Part shown: piece by piece, positions 1-8,017 of the stretch
How positions within the stretch are numbered: position 1 is the stretch's first letter
Layout of the letters: every line of letters begins with the position of its first letter
Source of the DNA: an uncultured Microbulbifer sp.
Lineage (GTDB): Bacteria > Pseudomonadota > Gammaproteobacteria > Pseudomonadales > Cellvibrionaceae
DNA: 64,000 nt
Reading direction: 5' to 3'
NCBI RefSeq assembly: GCF_947489355.1
Contig: NZ_CANLDD010000012.1
Coordinates: 33,455-97,454 of the forward strand
Notes under the pieces: model-generated
Databases searched by the model: none
What the model saw: the letters and a program-made list of their open reading frames with translations, nothing else
What the model was told of the DNA's origin: nothing
Program-made: the position numbers and the translations under genes

Positions 1-1
1 C

Positions 2-139
2 AACGAGGGGGTTATCTCCAATGAGATGGCCCCATTTGGCGGCGTGAAAGAGTCCGGCCAGGGTCGCGAGGGTTCCAAATACGGGATCGGCGATTATCTG
101 GAAATCAAGTATCTCTGTCTCGGTGGTATCGATCAATAA
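2..139 (+). CDS. gabD: C-terminal end of NAD(P)-dependent succinate-semialdehyde dehydrogenase (partial)
   Basis: The first 45 codons in this frame are open and end in TAA at 137-139; the rest of the gene lies upstream of the window. The peptide contains the conserved aldehyde dehydrogenase tail ([18 protein letters not shown], then a short [13 protein letters not shown] end), which is characteristic of GabD-type enzymes oxidising succinate semialdehyde to succinate in GABA degradation. The family is clear. The exact substrate cannot be proven from the tail alone because the catalytic Cys and Glu lie outside the window. Confidence 0.8.
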   Translation, partial: NEGVISNEMAPFGGVKESGQGREGSKYGIGDYLEIKYLCLGGIDQ

Positions 140-186
140 GCGCAACAAGGGGTTTAAAATAACCAGCCTGAAATCTATGCATTGTA

Positions 187-882
187 ATGTCTATGGTTGT
201 TGAGCCCATTGCACGGGTGTATTCCTGTTTCGGTGAAAAGTTTGGTGTTCCCCGGCAGCCCCGCCTCGCCGATGCCAGCCGTGCAAGTATTGAACTGCTG
301 CCGCCGGTCAATGTGGCAGATGCGGTGGCGGGGCTGGAGGCAAACAGCCATATCTGGCTGGTGTTCCAATTCCATCGCGCTGCCGGGCACTGGTCTCCCA
401 AGGTGCGCCCGCCGCGTCTCGGCGGCAACAGGAAACTCGGGGTACTGGCCACCCGTTCCCCCTTTCGCCCCAACAATATCGGTCTTTCGGTAGTGCGCCT
501 GTTGGAAGTGCGCACTTCCCCGAAAGTGGAATTGATCGTCGCCGGCGTCGATCTGGTCGATGGTACGCCTGTGGTGGACATCAAACCCTATATCCCCTAT
601 GCCGATGCCGTGGATGAAGCCCAGAGTGCTTTTGCAGATTCTGCACCGGCACTGACGCCGGTTACCATTCCCGAACCTATTCTGGCCCAGGCCCGGGCTT
701 ACCGCGATGGGTGGGGAACGGATCTTGCGAGTTTGATTGCACAGGTACTGGCACAGGATCCAAGACCCGCTTACCAAAAATTGGCGCCAGGGCGGGTCTA
801 TGGGATGAAATTATGCAATTTCAATTTGTGCTGGCGCTATACCGATCAGGGCATAGAGGTGGTCTCCCTGACCGAATTGTGA
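187..882 (+). CDS. trmO: tRNA (N6-threonylcarbamoyladenosine(37)-N6)-methyltransferase TrmO
   Basis: A 231-residue protein of the TrmO/TsaA (YaeB) family, which uses S-adenosylmethionine to methylate t6A at position 37 of ACY-decoding tRNA-Thr. Visible family signatures are the N-terminal beta-barrel core with HIWLVFQFH, KVRPPRLGG, the strongly conserved LATRSPFRPNNIGLS stretch (about residues 89-103) and VDIKPYIPYAD (about 131-141). Length matches the E. coli protein. It starts 48 bases after the upstream dehydrogenase and lacks a strong ribosome binding site, so it may be read through from upstream. Confidence 0.92.
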   Translation: MSMVVEPIARVYSCFGEKFGVPRQPRLADASRASIELLPPVNVADAVAGLEANSHIWLVFQFHRAAGHWSPKVRPPRLGGNRKLGVLATRSPFRPNNIGLSVVRLLEVRTSPKVELIVAGVDLVDGTPVVDIKPYIPYADAVDEAQSAFADSAPALTPVTIPEPILAQARAYRDGWGTDLASLIAQVLAQDPRPAYQKLAPGRVYGMKLCNFNLCWRYTDQGIEVVSLTEL

Positions 883-964
883 TCGCTCCTTCAGTGATGA
901 GTGACAGGTGTGCTCAATAGTCAGTGGTGAAGAGAGGGTGAACCCGGCAATCACCTGGTTGATC

Positions 965-1041
965 CCCGGCCTGATTGATGGCCGGGTGAAACCTGGCTAC
1001 CAGGCTAATTTTCGATGGGGAAAGGGGGCTTTCCTTTCCCC
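965..1041. terminator. Two hairpins between convergent trmO and peptidase genes
   Basis: Two inverted repeats lie between the convergent genes. The first is CCCGGCC/GGCCGGG around 965-986. The second is GGGGAAAGG (1017-1025) pairing perfectly with CCTTTCCCC (1033-1041) across a 7-base loop. Neither is followed by a clear T tract, so intrinsic termination is inferred from position and stem quality only. Confidence 0.4.
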
Positions 1042-1077
1042 GGTTCTCCTATCCTGCGGAGTACTTCAGTCCCATAA

Positions 1078-2811
1078 CTAGAGACCCAGTACGGCCTTAC
1101 CCTGGATAAAGGTCACATCGACAGGAATATTCGCTTTCGCAAGGCGGTCCAGGTCAGCTTGCAGTTCCGGGCCAATCACGCCCTGCTCAGCGAGCAGGTT
1201 CTTGGCCTGCGCGTAGTCGCCATCCCCCTGAATGGTGAGGATCAGACGGGACAGGTTGGTCATGGCTTGTTGCATTCGCTCGAAGTCCACGTTGTATTGC
1301 CCGGTGGTGGCATCGCGGGTAAAGGCACCCTGGTCTCTGAAGAAGTTGAAACGCACCATATTGGCCTTGCCGTGAGCACTGGCGGCACCAAAGCGTACAC
1401 TGCGGAAGATTCCGGCAAGGAAAGTGACATAGTTGTCCATCAACTCGCCATCCTCGATCTCCCCCTTCTCGTACAGGCGCGTGACCATATATAGCCCGAG
1501 AATATCCGCCTTGCCTTCTTCCAGGGCGGAGGAAGTCTCTTTCAGCGCCTGGCGAACATTCTCGCCACCATTCAGGGTCTTTTTGATCCCGAGCCCGTGG
1601 GCCACTTCATGGAACATGGTGTTGGCAAAGAAAGCGGGGAAGGTGATGTGTTTGCGTTGATCCGGAGCAATCAGCACATCGCTGATGGGCACCAGGATCT
1701 TATCGAATTTGGCGCGCATGGCATTTTTTAACTGCAGGCGGCGGGTGCCCTTGGCCAGTTGCACTTCTTCATCATTGGGTAGATTGATGGCAATGGTCTT
1801 GGAGCCGGCATTGCTGTGGCCCGCATAGAACAGCACGTCGTAGGCGTTCAGGTCGGAGTCCGTACCCGGCTTTTCAGACTTGTATTGCGCTTCAACCGGC
1901 AGACCCTTCTGCAACTCGGGTAAAAGCGCGGCAAACTTGGCCAGTTTTCCGCTCCAGGCCTTGTCCTTCAACAGGACATAGGATTCGTAGGCGGTGCGGT
2001 AGGCAAACAGCTGGTCCTCGTAGTTTTCAATAGGGCCGATCACCACGTCGATCTCGTTTTCCTTCATATCCATCCAGGCCATATCACTGGGACGGAAATT
2101 GTCGGTCAGGAGTGCGTCTGCGCGCAGGTTCAGGTAGTGGGCAAACGCCTTGTTCTCGGCTAATGCTGCGGCCTGGCGCAGAATGTCCGCGGCCTTCTTC
2201 AGTTCGGCATTGTAGGCATTGTGGTAAGGTATCAGTGCCAGGTTGCCGGTGCTATCGCGACGCACCAGGGAGTAGAGGCCGTCTTTTCCGGGTTGGTTCC
2301 AGTCATCAAATTCCTTGCGGGTCATATCTGCCGGATAAAAATTGGCGCCTGATGGTTTTGGCCCGTAACCGACAATAAACGGTTTGTTGCCGTTGAGACG
2401 GTCCCAGGGACCGTAGTTAATTTCGGCAAATTTGCGCGCGCGGCCGTCTTCGATATCCGGCAGCAGCACTTCCGCCGGGCCGTAGGATTGCAGCCAGAAC
2501 AACCGATCCATAACTTGGCTGGCATCAATCAGCAGGCCGATCATTTTGCGCTGGTTGTCCGACAGTCCGCTCAGGTTCGCGGTGAGCTCTACCGGAACAT
2601 AAATATCGAAACGCTTGTCTGCGTTTTCCACAGTCTGGCCGCTGGAGGGAGTCACAGTCTCCGACTCGACGATCTGCGCTTTAGCTTCGTCCCCGGAGAT
2701 TTCCTCAGCCTGCTTATCCTTGGAGCAGCCGCCAATAAGTGCCAGTGCCAATAGTGCGGCAGCTATCCTGGTGGACGGAAAGGGAATAGTCATCATCGTT
2801 CTGCCTATCAT
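1078..2811 (-). CDS. M49-type (dipeptidyl-peptidase III-like) zinc metallopeptidase, lipoprotein
   Basis: A 577-residue protein with a lipoprotein signal (hydrophobic stretch ending LIGGC, Cys about residue 29), so it is probably anchored in the envelope. The zinc site is visible as HEVAH at residues 401-405 and the second motif EEGKAD at 431-436, matching the EECRAD motif of peptidase family M49, which removes N-terminal dipeptides. Classical members have the hexapeptide HEXXXH; this one has a pentapeptide HEXXH, as described for some bacterial relatives. It lies 49 bases downstream of the ABC transporter gene and may be cotranscribed. Substrate unknown. Confidence 0.8.
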   Translation of the reverse strand: MIGRTMMTIPFPSTRIAAALLALALIGGCSKDKQAEEISGDEAKAQIVESETVTPSSGQTVENADKRFDIYVPVELTANLSGLSDNQRKMIGLLIDASQVMDRLFWLQSYGPAEVLLPDIEDGRARKFAEINYGPWDRLNGNKPFIVGYGPKPSGANFYPADMTRKEFDDWNQPGKDGLYSLVRRDSTGNLALIPYHNAYNAELKKAADILRQAAALAENKAFAHYLNLRADALLTDNFRPSDMAWMDMKENEIDVVIGPIENYEDQLFAYRTAYESYVLLKDKAWSGKLAKFAALLPELQKGLPVEAQYKSEKPGTDSDLNAYDVLFYAGHSNAGSKTIAINLPNDEEVQLAKGTRRLQLKNAMRAKFDKILVPISDVLIAPDQRKHITFPAFFANTMFHEVAHGLGIKKTLNGGENVRQALKETSSALEEGKADILGLYMVTRLYEKGEIEDGELMDNYVTFLAGIFRSVRFGAASAHGKANMVRFNFFRDQGAFTRDATTGQYNVDFERMQQAMTNLSRLILTIQGDGDYAQAKNLLAEQGVIGPELQADLDRLAKANIPVDVTFIQGKAVLGL

Positions 2812-2860
2812 TATCTTTTACCGGCGCCACATTAGTCGGGCTGTGCGAAATTATCAACCG

Positions 2861-4681
2861 TCAGGAAAGCGGGGCATCTGCCGCCGTTTCTGCCTCGGTG
2901 CCACGCTCTTGTTGTTGAATACGCCAAAGGGTCGCGTAATGCCCTGCCAAGGCCAGCAACTGGGAGTGTGAGCCTTGCTCCACGATCCGGCCCTGTTCCA
3001 TCACCAGGATCTTATCCGCATCCACAATGGTCGACAGGCGGTGCGCGATAACCAAGGTCGTCTGCTCGCGGGCGATTTCCTGTAGTGAGGCAACAATGCT
3101 GCGCTCCGAGCGACTGTCCAGCGAAGAGGTCGCTTCATCGAAAATCATAATCGGTGGCTTTTTCAGCAGTGCGCGGGCAATGGCTACCCGCTGCTTCTCT
3201 CCGCCGGAGAGTTTTAGGCCCCGCTCCCCCACCAGGGTATCGATCCCCTGGGGCAGTTGTTGCACGAAATCGGACAGGTGCGCGTGGCGGATTGCGTGCA
3301 TCACCTCTTCATCACCTGCATCAACCCGGCCGTAACGTACATTTTCCTTGATCGACTGGTTAAACAGTACTGCATCCTGGGGTACAACACCGATGATGCG
3401 GCGCAGGGATGCCTGGGTGACCTGGCGGATATCCTGGCCATCAACGCGGATACTGCCGGCACCGGGTTCGTAGAAGCGAAACAGCAACTTGGACAGTGTG
3501 GACTTGCCAGCACCGCTGGCACCCACAATAGCGACTTTCTGGCGGGGCAGGACCGAGAAACTGATACCCTTGAGGATCTTGCGGTTATCCCTGTAGCCAA
3601 ACTGGACATCCTCGAAGTCAATACGGCCTCCATTCACTTGCAAAGTTTGGGCATCGGAGATGTCCGCCACGGCCGGTTTCACGGCGAGCAGGGAAAACAT
3701 TTTTTCGATATTGGCAAGGGCGCCTTTCATTTCCCGATAAACAAAGCCGAGGAAATTCAACGGGATGAAAATCTGCATCATAAAGGCGTTGACCAGCACA
3801 AAATCGCCAATACTCATCTGCCCTCTGACCACCCCCGCCGCTGCAAGGACCATAGCGGTGCACATGGCACCGGCGATAATAAAGGCCTGGCCGCTGTTCA
3901 ATCCGAACAGTGACAGGCGGTTGCTGCGCCGCGCCTGTTCCCACACTGCCAATTCGTGGTCGTAGTGGCCGGACTCGTGCTGCTCGTTGGTGAAGTACTT
4001 GACCGTCTCGTAGTTCAGCAGGCTGTCCACCGCCCGGTTACTGGCCTGGGACTCCGCCTGGTTAAGTGCCCGCACAAAGCGCGTTCGCCACTCCGTGGCC
4101 ACCACCGAAAAGCTGATATAGGCGATCACTGCCGCCAGAACCACAAGGGCGAAAACGCCGCTGTAGTTCCACCACAAGAGCCCCGCCACCATGGTGATTT
4201 CCACCAGGGTGGGTACGATATTGAATACCATAAAGCGCATCAGAAAACCGATGCCGCTGTTGCCGCGCTCAATGTCCCGGGACAGGCCCCCGGTGCGCCG
4301 GTCCAGGTGGAAATCCAGATCCAGTGTGTGCAGGTGCTGGAAAACCTCCAGTCCCACTCTGCGCTGGGCGCGCTCGGTTACCCTGCCAAAGATGGTATCG
4401 CGCAGCTCGCCGAACAGGGTATTGGAAAAGCGTACTGCACCATAGGCCAGGAGCAGTCCCAATGGCAGCGCAACAGCCTGGGCAGTGGCGCCGGCGCTAT
4501 CCAGGTCATCCACGATGTGTTTGAGGATAAATGGCAGGGTCACTCCCGCGATCTTGGCACCGATAAGGCATAGAAGCGCCAAAACAACCGCCCGGCGGAA
4601 TTCCAGCAGGTAGGGCACGAGGGTTTTCAAAGCACTCCAGTGTACTTCATCCAATGTGGCGGTGGACTTGGGTCTGGGCAT
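2861..4681 (-). CDS. Atm1-type ABC transporter, fused permease and ATPase
   Basis: A 606-residue half transporter: an N-terminal six-helix type I exporter domain (about residues 20-310) and a C-terminal ATPase with Walker A GASGAGKST, signature LSGGEKQR, Walker B IMIFDEATSSLD and the switch His in VIAHRLSTI. The sequence resembles the Atm1/HMT1 (AtmA) subgroup, which exports glutathione-linked sulfur or metal compounds. It should work as a homodimer in the inner membrane. The ATG at 4681 was chosen because it removes ten unlikely N-terminal residues; the frame is open to 4711. Confidence 0.88.
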   Translation of the reverse strand: MPRPKSTATLDEVHWSALKTLVPYLLEFRRAVVLALLCLIGAKIAGVTLPFILKHIVDDLDSAGATAQAVALPLGLLLAYGAVRFSNTLFGELRDTIFGRVTERAQRRVGLEVFQHLHTLDLDFHLDRRTGGLSRDIERGNSGIGFLMRFMVFNIVPTLVEITMVAGLLWWNYSGVFALVVLAAVIAYISFSVVATEWRTRFVRALNQAESQASNRAVDSLLNYETVKYFTNEQHESGHYDHELAVWEQARRSNRLSLFGLNSGQAFIIAGAMCTAMVLAAAGVVRGQMSIGDFVLVNAFMMQIFIPLNFLGFVYREMKGALANIEKMFSLLAVKPAVADISDAQTLQVNGGRIDFEDVQFGYRDNRKILKGISFSVLPRQKVAIVGASGAGKSTLSKLLFRFYEPGAGSIRVDGQDIRQVTQASLRRIIGVVPQDAVLFNQSIKENVRYGRVDAGDEEVMHAIRHAHLSDFVQQLPQGIDTLVGERGLKLSGGEKQRVAIARALLKKPPIMIFDEATSSLDSRSERSIVASLQEIAREQTTLVIAHRLSTIVDADKILVMEQGRIVEQGSHSQLLALAGHYATLWRIQQQERGTEAETAADAPLS

Positions 4682-5281
4682 AGCGACTACCAGCAAGCAA
4701 AACGTACCCATTATAAATAGACACAGGCTTGTTTTGCGCGCGAATATTATTCGACAGCCTCACACTGGGAATTGCACTTTTGTCCCGACGCTATTTGCGG
4801 TATCAGGGGCAATCGCCGCAATCAAGCCCTGGATGTCAGATGTGGTGAGGACGGTGTAGTCGATAACCGCTGTCGGCCGGGCCGCCCGTTTGAGTATGCC
4901 CGAGGAACTGCGCAGGAATTGTTTTTTCCGGATACAGATAACAGGAGTGAGCAGCTGCTGAGGTTACTGGTTTGCCTTGTGAATGGGTGGAAGGGGGCAT
5001 ACGGAACAGGCAGCTGCTGTTGGCTTTAGGGGGAAGCTTGGTCCTTGTTAACCAAGTGACTCTGCGCAGTTGCTGCAGTGCATTAATGGTGCAGGTCAAA
5101 AACGAAATGGGCAGCCTGTTTATCATGGATACTTAGCAGCCCCGGATAGTTGGCGTGTATCTATTCCAATAAGAGAAAGGGCAACGACTTCCGCCTCGCC
5201 TTGGCGTCTATTATTAACCCGGTAACCGGACAGGTTAAGGGCGTCTGGTCACAATACAGACAATAATGAGCGAGGGAAGCG
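4682..5281. other. Gene-free stretch between divergent ABC transporter and acyl-CoA ligase
   Basis: About 600 bases with no convincing coding sequence. Short open frames on both strands (up to 96 codons) lack ribosome binding sites and have compositions expected of chance frames. Divergent promoters for the two neighbours are expected here, but no specific box is recognised. Confidence 0.6.
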
Positions 5282-7015
5282 ATGAGCCCGGAAGAGCGAT
5301 ACGAGACCATAAAAGGCCTGCAGCCTTTGGAGCTTCTCTATAAAAGGGAGGCTGAAGAGGCTGACAAGGTTTTCCTGCGCCAGATGTACGAGCGTCAGTG
5401 GCGGGACTACACCTGGGGCGACGTGATGGCTAGGGCCAGACGGGTAGCGGGCTTCCTGCGCAGCCAATTTAACCCCGGAGATCGGATCGCCCTTCATGCC
5501 AAAAACTGCGCTGACTGGGTGATCGTGGATGTGGGCATCATGCTGGCTGAAATGATCAGTGTCCCCCTGTATCCAGGCCAGTCCGCCTCTTCCATGTCCT
5601 ATGTACTGCAGCACTCGGAATCTAAACTGCTGTTCTGTGGGGCCACGGATAACCGGGAGGCTCTGCTGGCGGTGGTGGATTCCATCCCCACCGTGGCTAT
5701 ACAGCGCTGTGAAATTCACTGCGATCAGGAGCTGGAAACGGTAATCAGCTCTAATGCCTCTTTCGATGAAAACCCAGTATTTGATAAGGATGACGTTTTC
5801 ACCATTATGTATACCTCTGGGACCACAGGTCATCCGAAGGGCGTGATGCACGCCTGGTCATCGGTGATTTTTGTCGCGCCAAATATGGTCAAAGGGTATG
5901 GTTACAATGAGTCGGACCGTTTCTTTTCCTATCTCCCTTTGGCCCACGCGGCAGAGAGAATCCTGATAGAATTTCACAGTTTGTACTCGGGAACACCCGT
6001 GTACTTTCCAGAATCTCTGGAAACCTTTCTTGAAGATCTGCAGCACACCCGTCCCACGATGTTTTTTTCAGTCCCCAGATTGTGGGGTAGATTTAAGCAA
6101 CAGATTGATCAAAAAATTCCACCCACTGTGCAGAGCATTGCATTGCGTATACCCGGCCTTAGTACTTGGCTTAGGAACCGAATACGCAGCAGTCTGGGAT
6201 TGGATCAGGCGCGACTGTTGGTGACAGGGGCATCGCCAACGTCGGTCGAATTATTGCGCTGGTATCACCGTATGGGGATGAAGCTGGCAGATGGCTACGG
6301 TATGACGGAAAACTTTATCTATGGTTGTATTGCGCACAGGGATGAAGACCCTGTGCCGGGCACAGTAGGGAAACCTCAGCACAACTGTGAGTTAAAAATT
6401 TCCGCCCAGGGCGAAATACTGTTTAAAAGTGATTCTTTAATGAAGGGATATTATCGGGAGCCCGAGAAAACTGCAGAAGTTATTCGCGATGGCTACTACC
6501 ATACCGGGGACTCCGGTTTTATTGATGAGAATGGGCTGGTGCATGTTACCGGACGTATTGCCGAATCCTTTAAAACCAGTAAAGGGAAGTTTATCCAACC
6601 CAGTTGTCTGGAGGGAGCCTTCGGCAATGAACCGCTTCTGGCACAGTGCTGTGTGCTTGGGCATGGAATGGATCAACCGGTGCTGCTGGCAACTGTATCT
6701 GAGTTGGCAGAAACACTTCCGCGAAAAGAAATTAGCGCCCGGCTGCTGCGGCGGCTTGGTGCTGTGAATCAGCGCTTGTCGCACCATGAACGAATTAAAC
6801 TTGTTTTAATTGGCAAGGAGGAGTGGACGCCGGTAAATGGTTTGCTTACCCCAACGATGAAGATCAGACGCAAAGTGCTGGAAGCGCGTTACCAGCCATT
6901 GCTCAAGGCGTTTGCGAACAGCGAGGGAATTATCTGGGAGCCGCTGGGTAGTGCCAGCCAGCAAGAGGGGAGCGCCACATTGGAAGCTGTTGTCACCAAT
7001 CCTGTAATCAAATAA
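5282..7015 (+). CDS. AMP-dependent long-chain fatty acid--CoA ligase
   Basis: A 577-residue member of the acyl-CoA synthetase (ANL) family that activates a carboxylic acid with ATP and CoA. The phosphate-binding motif YTSGTTGHPKGVMH is at about residues 174-187, the A5-like motif DGYGMTEN near 337-344, the adenylate-binding motif YYHTGDSGFIDENG near 405-418 and the hinge VTGRIAESFKTSKGKFI after it. The KTSKGK variant is seen in long-chain (FadD15/FACL-like) synthetases. A purine-rich GAGGGAAG lies just before the ATG. The gene stands alone, and chain-length preference cannot be read from sequence. Confidence 0.88.
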   Translation: MSPEERYETIKGLQPLELLYKREAEEADKVFLRQMYERQWRDYTWGDVMARARRVAGFLRSQFNPGDRIALHAKNCADWVIVDVGIMLAEMISVPLYPGQSASSMSYVLQHSESKLLFCGATDNREALLAVVDSIPTVAIQRCEIHCDQELETVISSNASFDENPVFDKDDVFTIMYTSGTTGHPKGVMHAWSSVIFVAPNMVKGYGYNESDRFFSYLPLAHAAERILIEFHSLYSGTPVYFPESLETFLEDLQHTRPTMFFSVPRLWGRFKQQIDQKIPPTVQSIALRIPGLSTWLRNRIRSSLGLDQARLLVTGASPTSVELLRWYHRMGMKLADGYGMTENFIYGCIAHRDEDPVPGTVGKPQHNCELKISAQGEILFKSDSLMKGYYREPEKTAEVIRDGYYHTGDSGFIDENGLVHVTGRIAESFKTSKGKFIQPSCLEGAFGNEPLLAQCCVLGHGMDQPVLLATVSELAETLPRKEISARLLRRLGAVNQRLSHHERIKLVLIGKEEWTPVNGLLTPTMKIRRKVLEARYQPLLKAFANSEGIIWEPLGSASQQEGSATLEAVVTNPVIK

Positions 7016-7063
7016 GTCTTCCATGACCTATTTGATCATTGGGTGAATAATAAACCTGTATAA

Positions 7064-7354
7064 TCAGTGGGTATAGCTGAGGCAGTTATTTGCGCTTCCG
7101 TTGCGCCCAACCTGGATACTGTCTGCAGAGCACTCAAAATCATCATTGAATTTGCAACCCTCCATTTTGCAGGCGCCGACACCGGCGGTGCGGGCGCTGC
7201 TGGTGTGCTTTGCGTTGGCGAGGAAGGTATCGCAATCGGGGTCTGCACCATTGCCGATTGTGATGGCTCTGGCGTGGCAACCGTCATTGGCATTGTAGGC
7301 GCAGTGTGTAACGGCACACTTGCTGACTTCAGGCATATCTGTCGCAATAATCAT
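7064..7354 (-). CDS. Tandem DUF1540 cysteine-rich protein
   Basis: A 96-residue cysteine-rich protein containing two copies of the DUF1540 pattern (C-x4-C-x-YN-x3-C-x3-I-x-(I/V)-G ... C), at about residues 12-45 and 60-92. The spaced cysteines suggest a small metal-binding or disulfide-rich fold. A strong ribosome binding site (AGGAG) lies 7-11 bases before the ATG. No signal peptide is visible, so a cytoplasmic location is expected. Function is unknown; the assignment rests on the cysteine spacing and the YN/IxxG residues. Confidence 0.82.
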   Translation of the reverse strand: MIIATDMPEVSKCAVTHCAYNANDGCHARAITIGNGADPDCDTFLANAKHTSSARTAGVGACKMEGCKFNDDFECSADSIQVGRNGSANNCLSYTH

Positions 7355-8017
7355 GGTTTTCTTCTCCTGGTTAGTCAGTTGGAGACTAGTCTAGCCAGAT
7401 TACAAGTCAACGAAAAACAGTAGTATTTGTGTGGAATTAATCCGGTTAAGCTGGTTCAAAAAAATAGTGCGTCTGACCATGAACGATAAAAATCACGCCA
7501 GTAGTGAAGCTCGGAATGTACTCTACCTGCCCCTTTGTCATGTTCATGGCTATTCGTCACCCAAATAGTGCCGGGCTTGCCTGATATTCGAGGGCGTTTT
7601 CACACAAAAATTCTTTATGCAATGGTGGGGTGGATAACCTGCATAGGGCTGTTCATAGCGGGCATTTCGGCGATGAAAATTCCCTGCGGTTTGAATGGGC
7701 TGTTGAAAACATTAGGCTCGAATTTAAAGATACCGCCATTCTGGGAAATGGTCCTTGGAAACCCTTATTGACGAATTGTTATTTTGGCAAGTGGCCAGTT
7801 CCATGGGGTGTGGGGTGAAAGTGCGTGTTTCAAGAGCCTGTTCGGTCAGTTTTAATGGGGTAAATCACCGACATCACCCTATCCTTCTGTTTGTGAAAGG
7901 TCGATGAATTTTGATTCAGGAAAACAGCGGGATGGTGTTGAAAGGGGAAGTGGGGTTAACGGCTTCACTAAAATCAGAGGGGGGCAGTTGCCGCCCCTCC
8001 GATCCCGTAGGTTTTAT
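7355..8017. other. Gene-free stretch upstream of DUF1540 gene
   Basis: About 600 bases without a supportable gene apart from the terminator near 7970-8000. A 78-codon plus-strand frame (7535-7771) has no ribosome binding site and no recognisable domain, so it was not called. Confidence 0.55.
7970..8000 (-). terminator. Hairpin terminator of the chitinase gene
   Basis: Read on the minus strand, GAGGGGCGGC pairs with GCCCCCCTC across AACT with one bulged base, followed by TGATTTT. It lies 18 bases after the chitinase stop, as expected for a rho-independent terminator. Confidence 0.65.

Noticed and set aside
7535..7771. 78-codon plus-strand frame with a hydrophobic middle
   Set aside because: No ribosome binding site and a composition that does not separate it from chance frames in this gene-free stretch.
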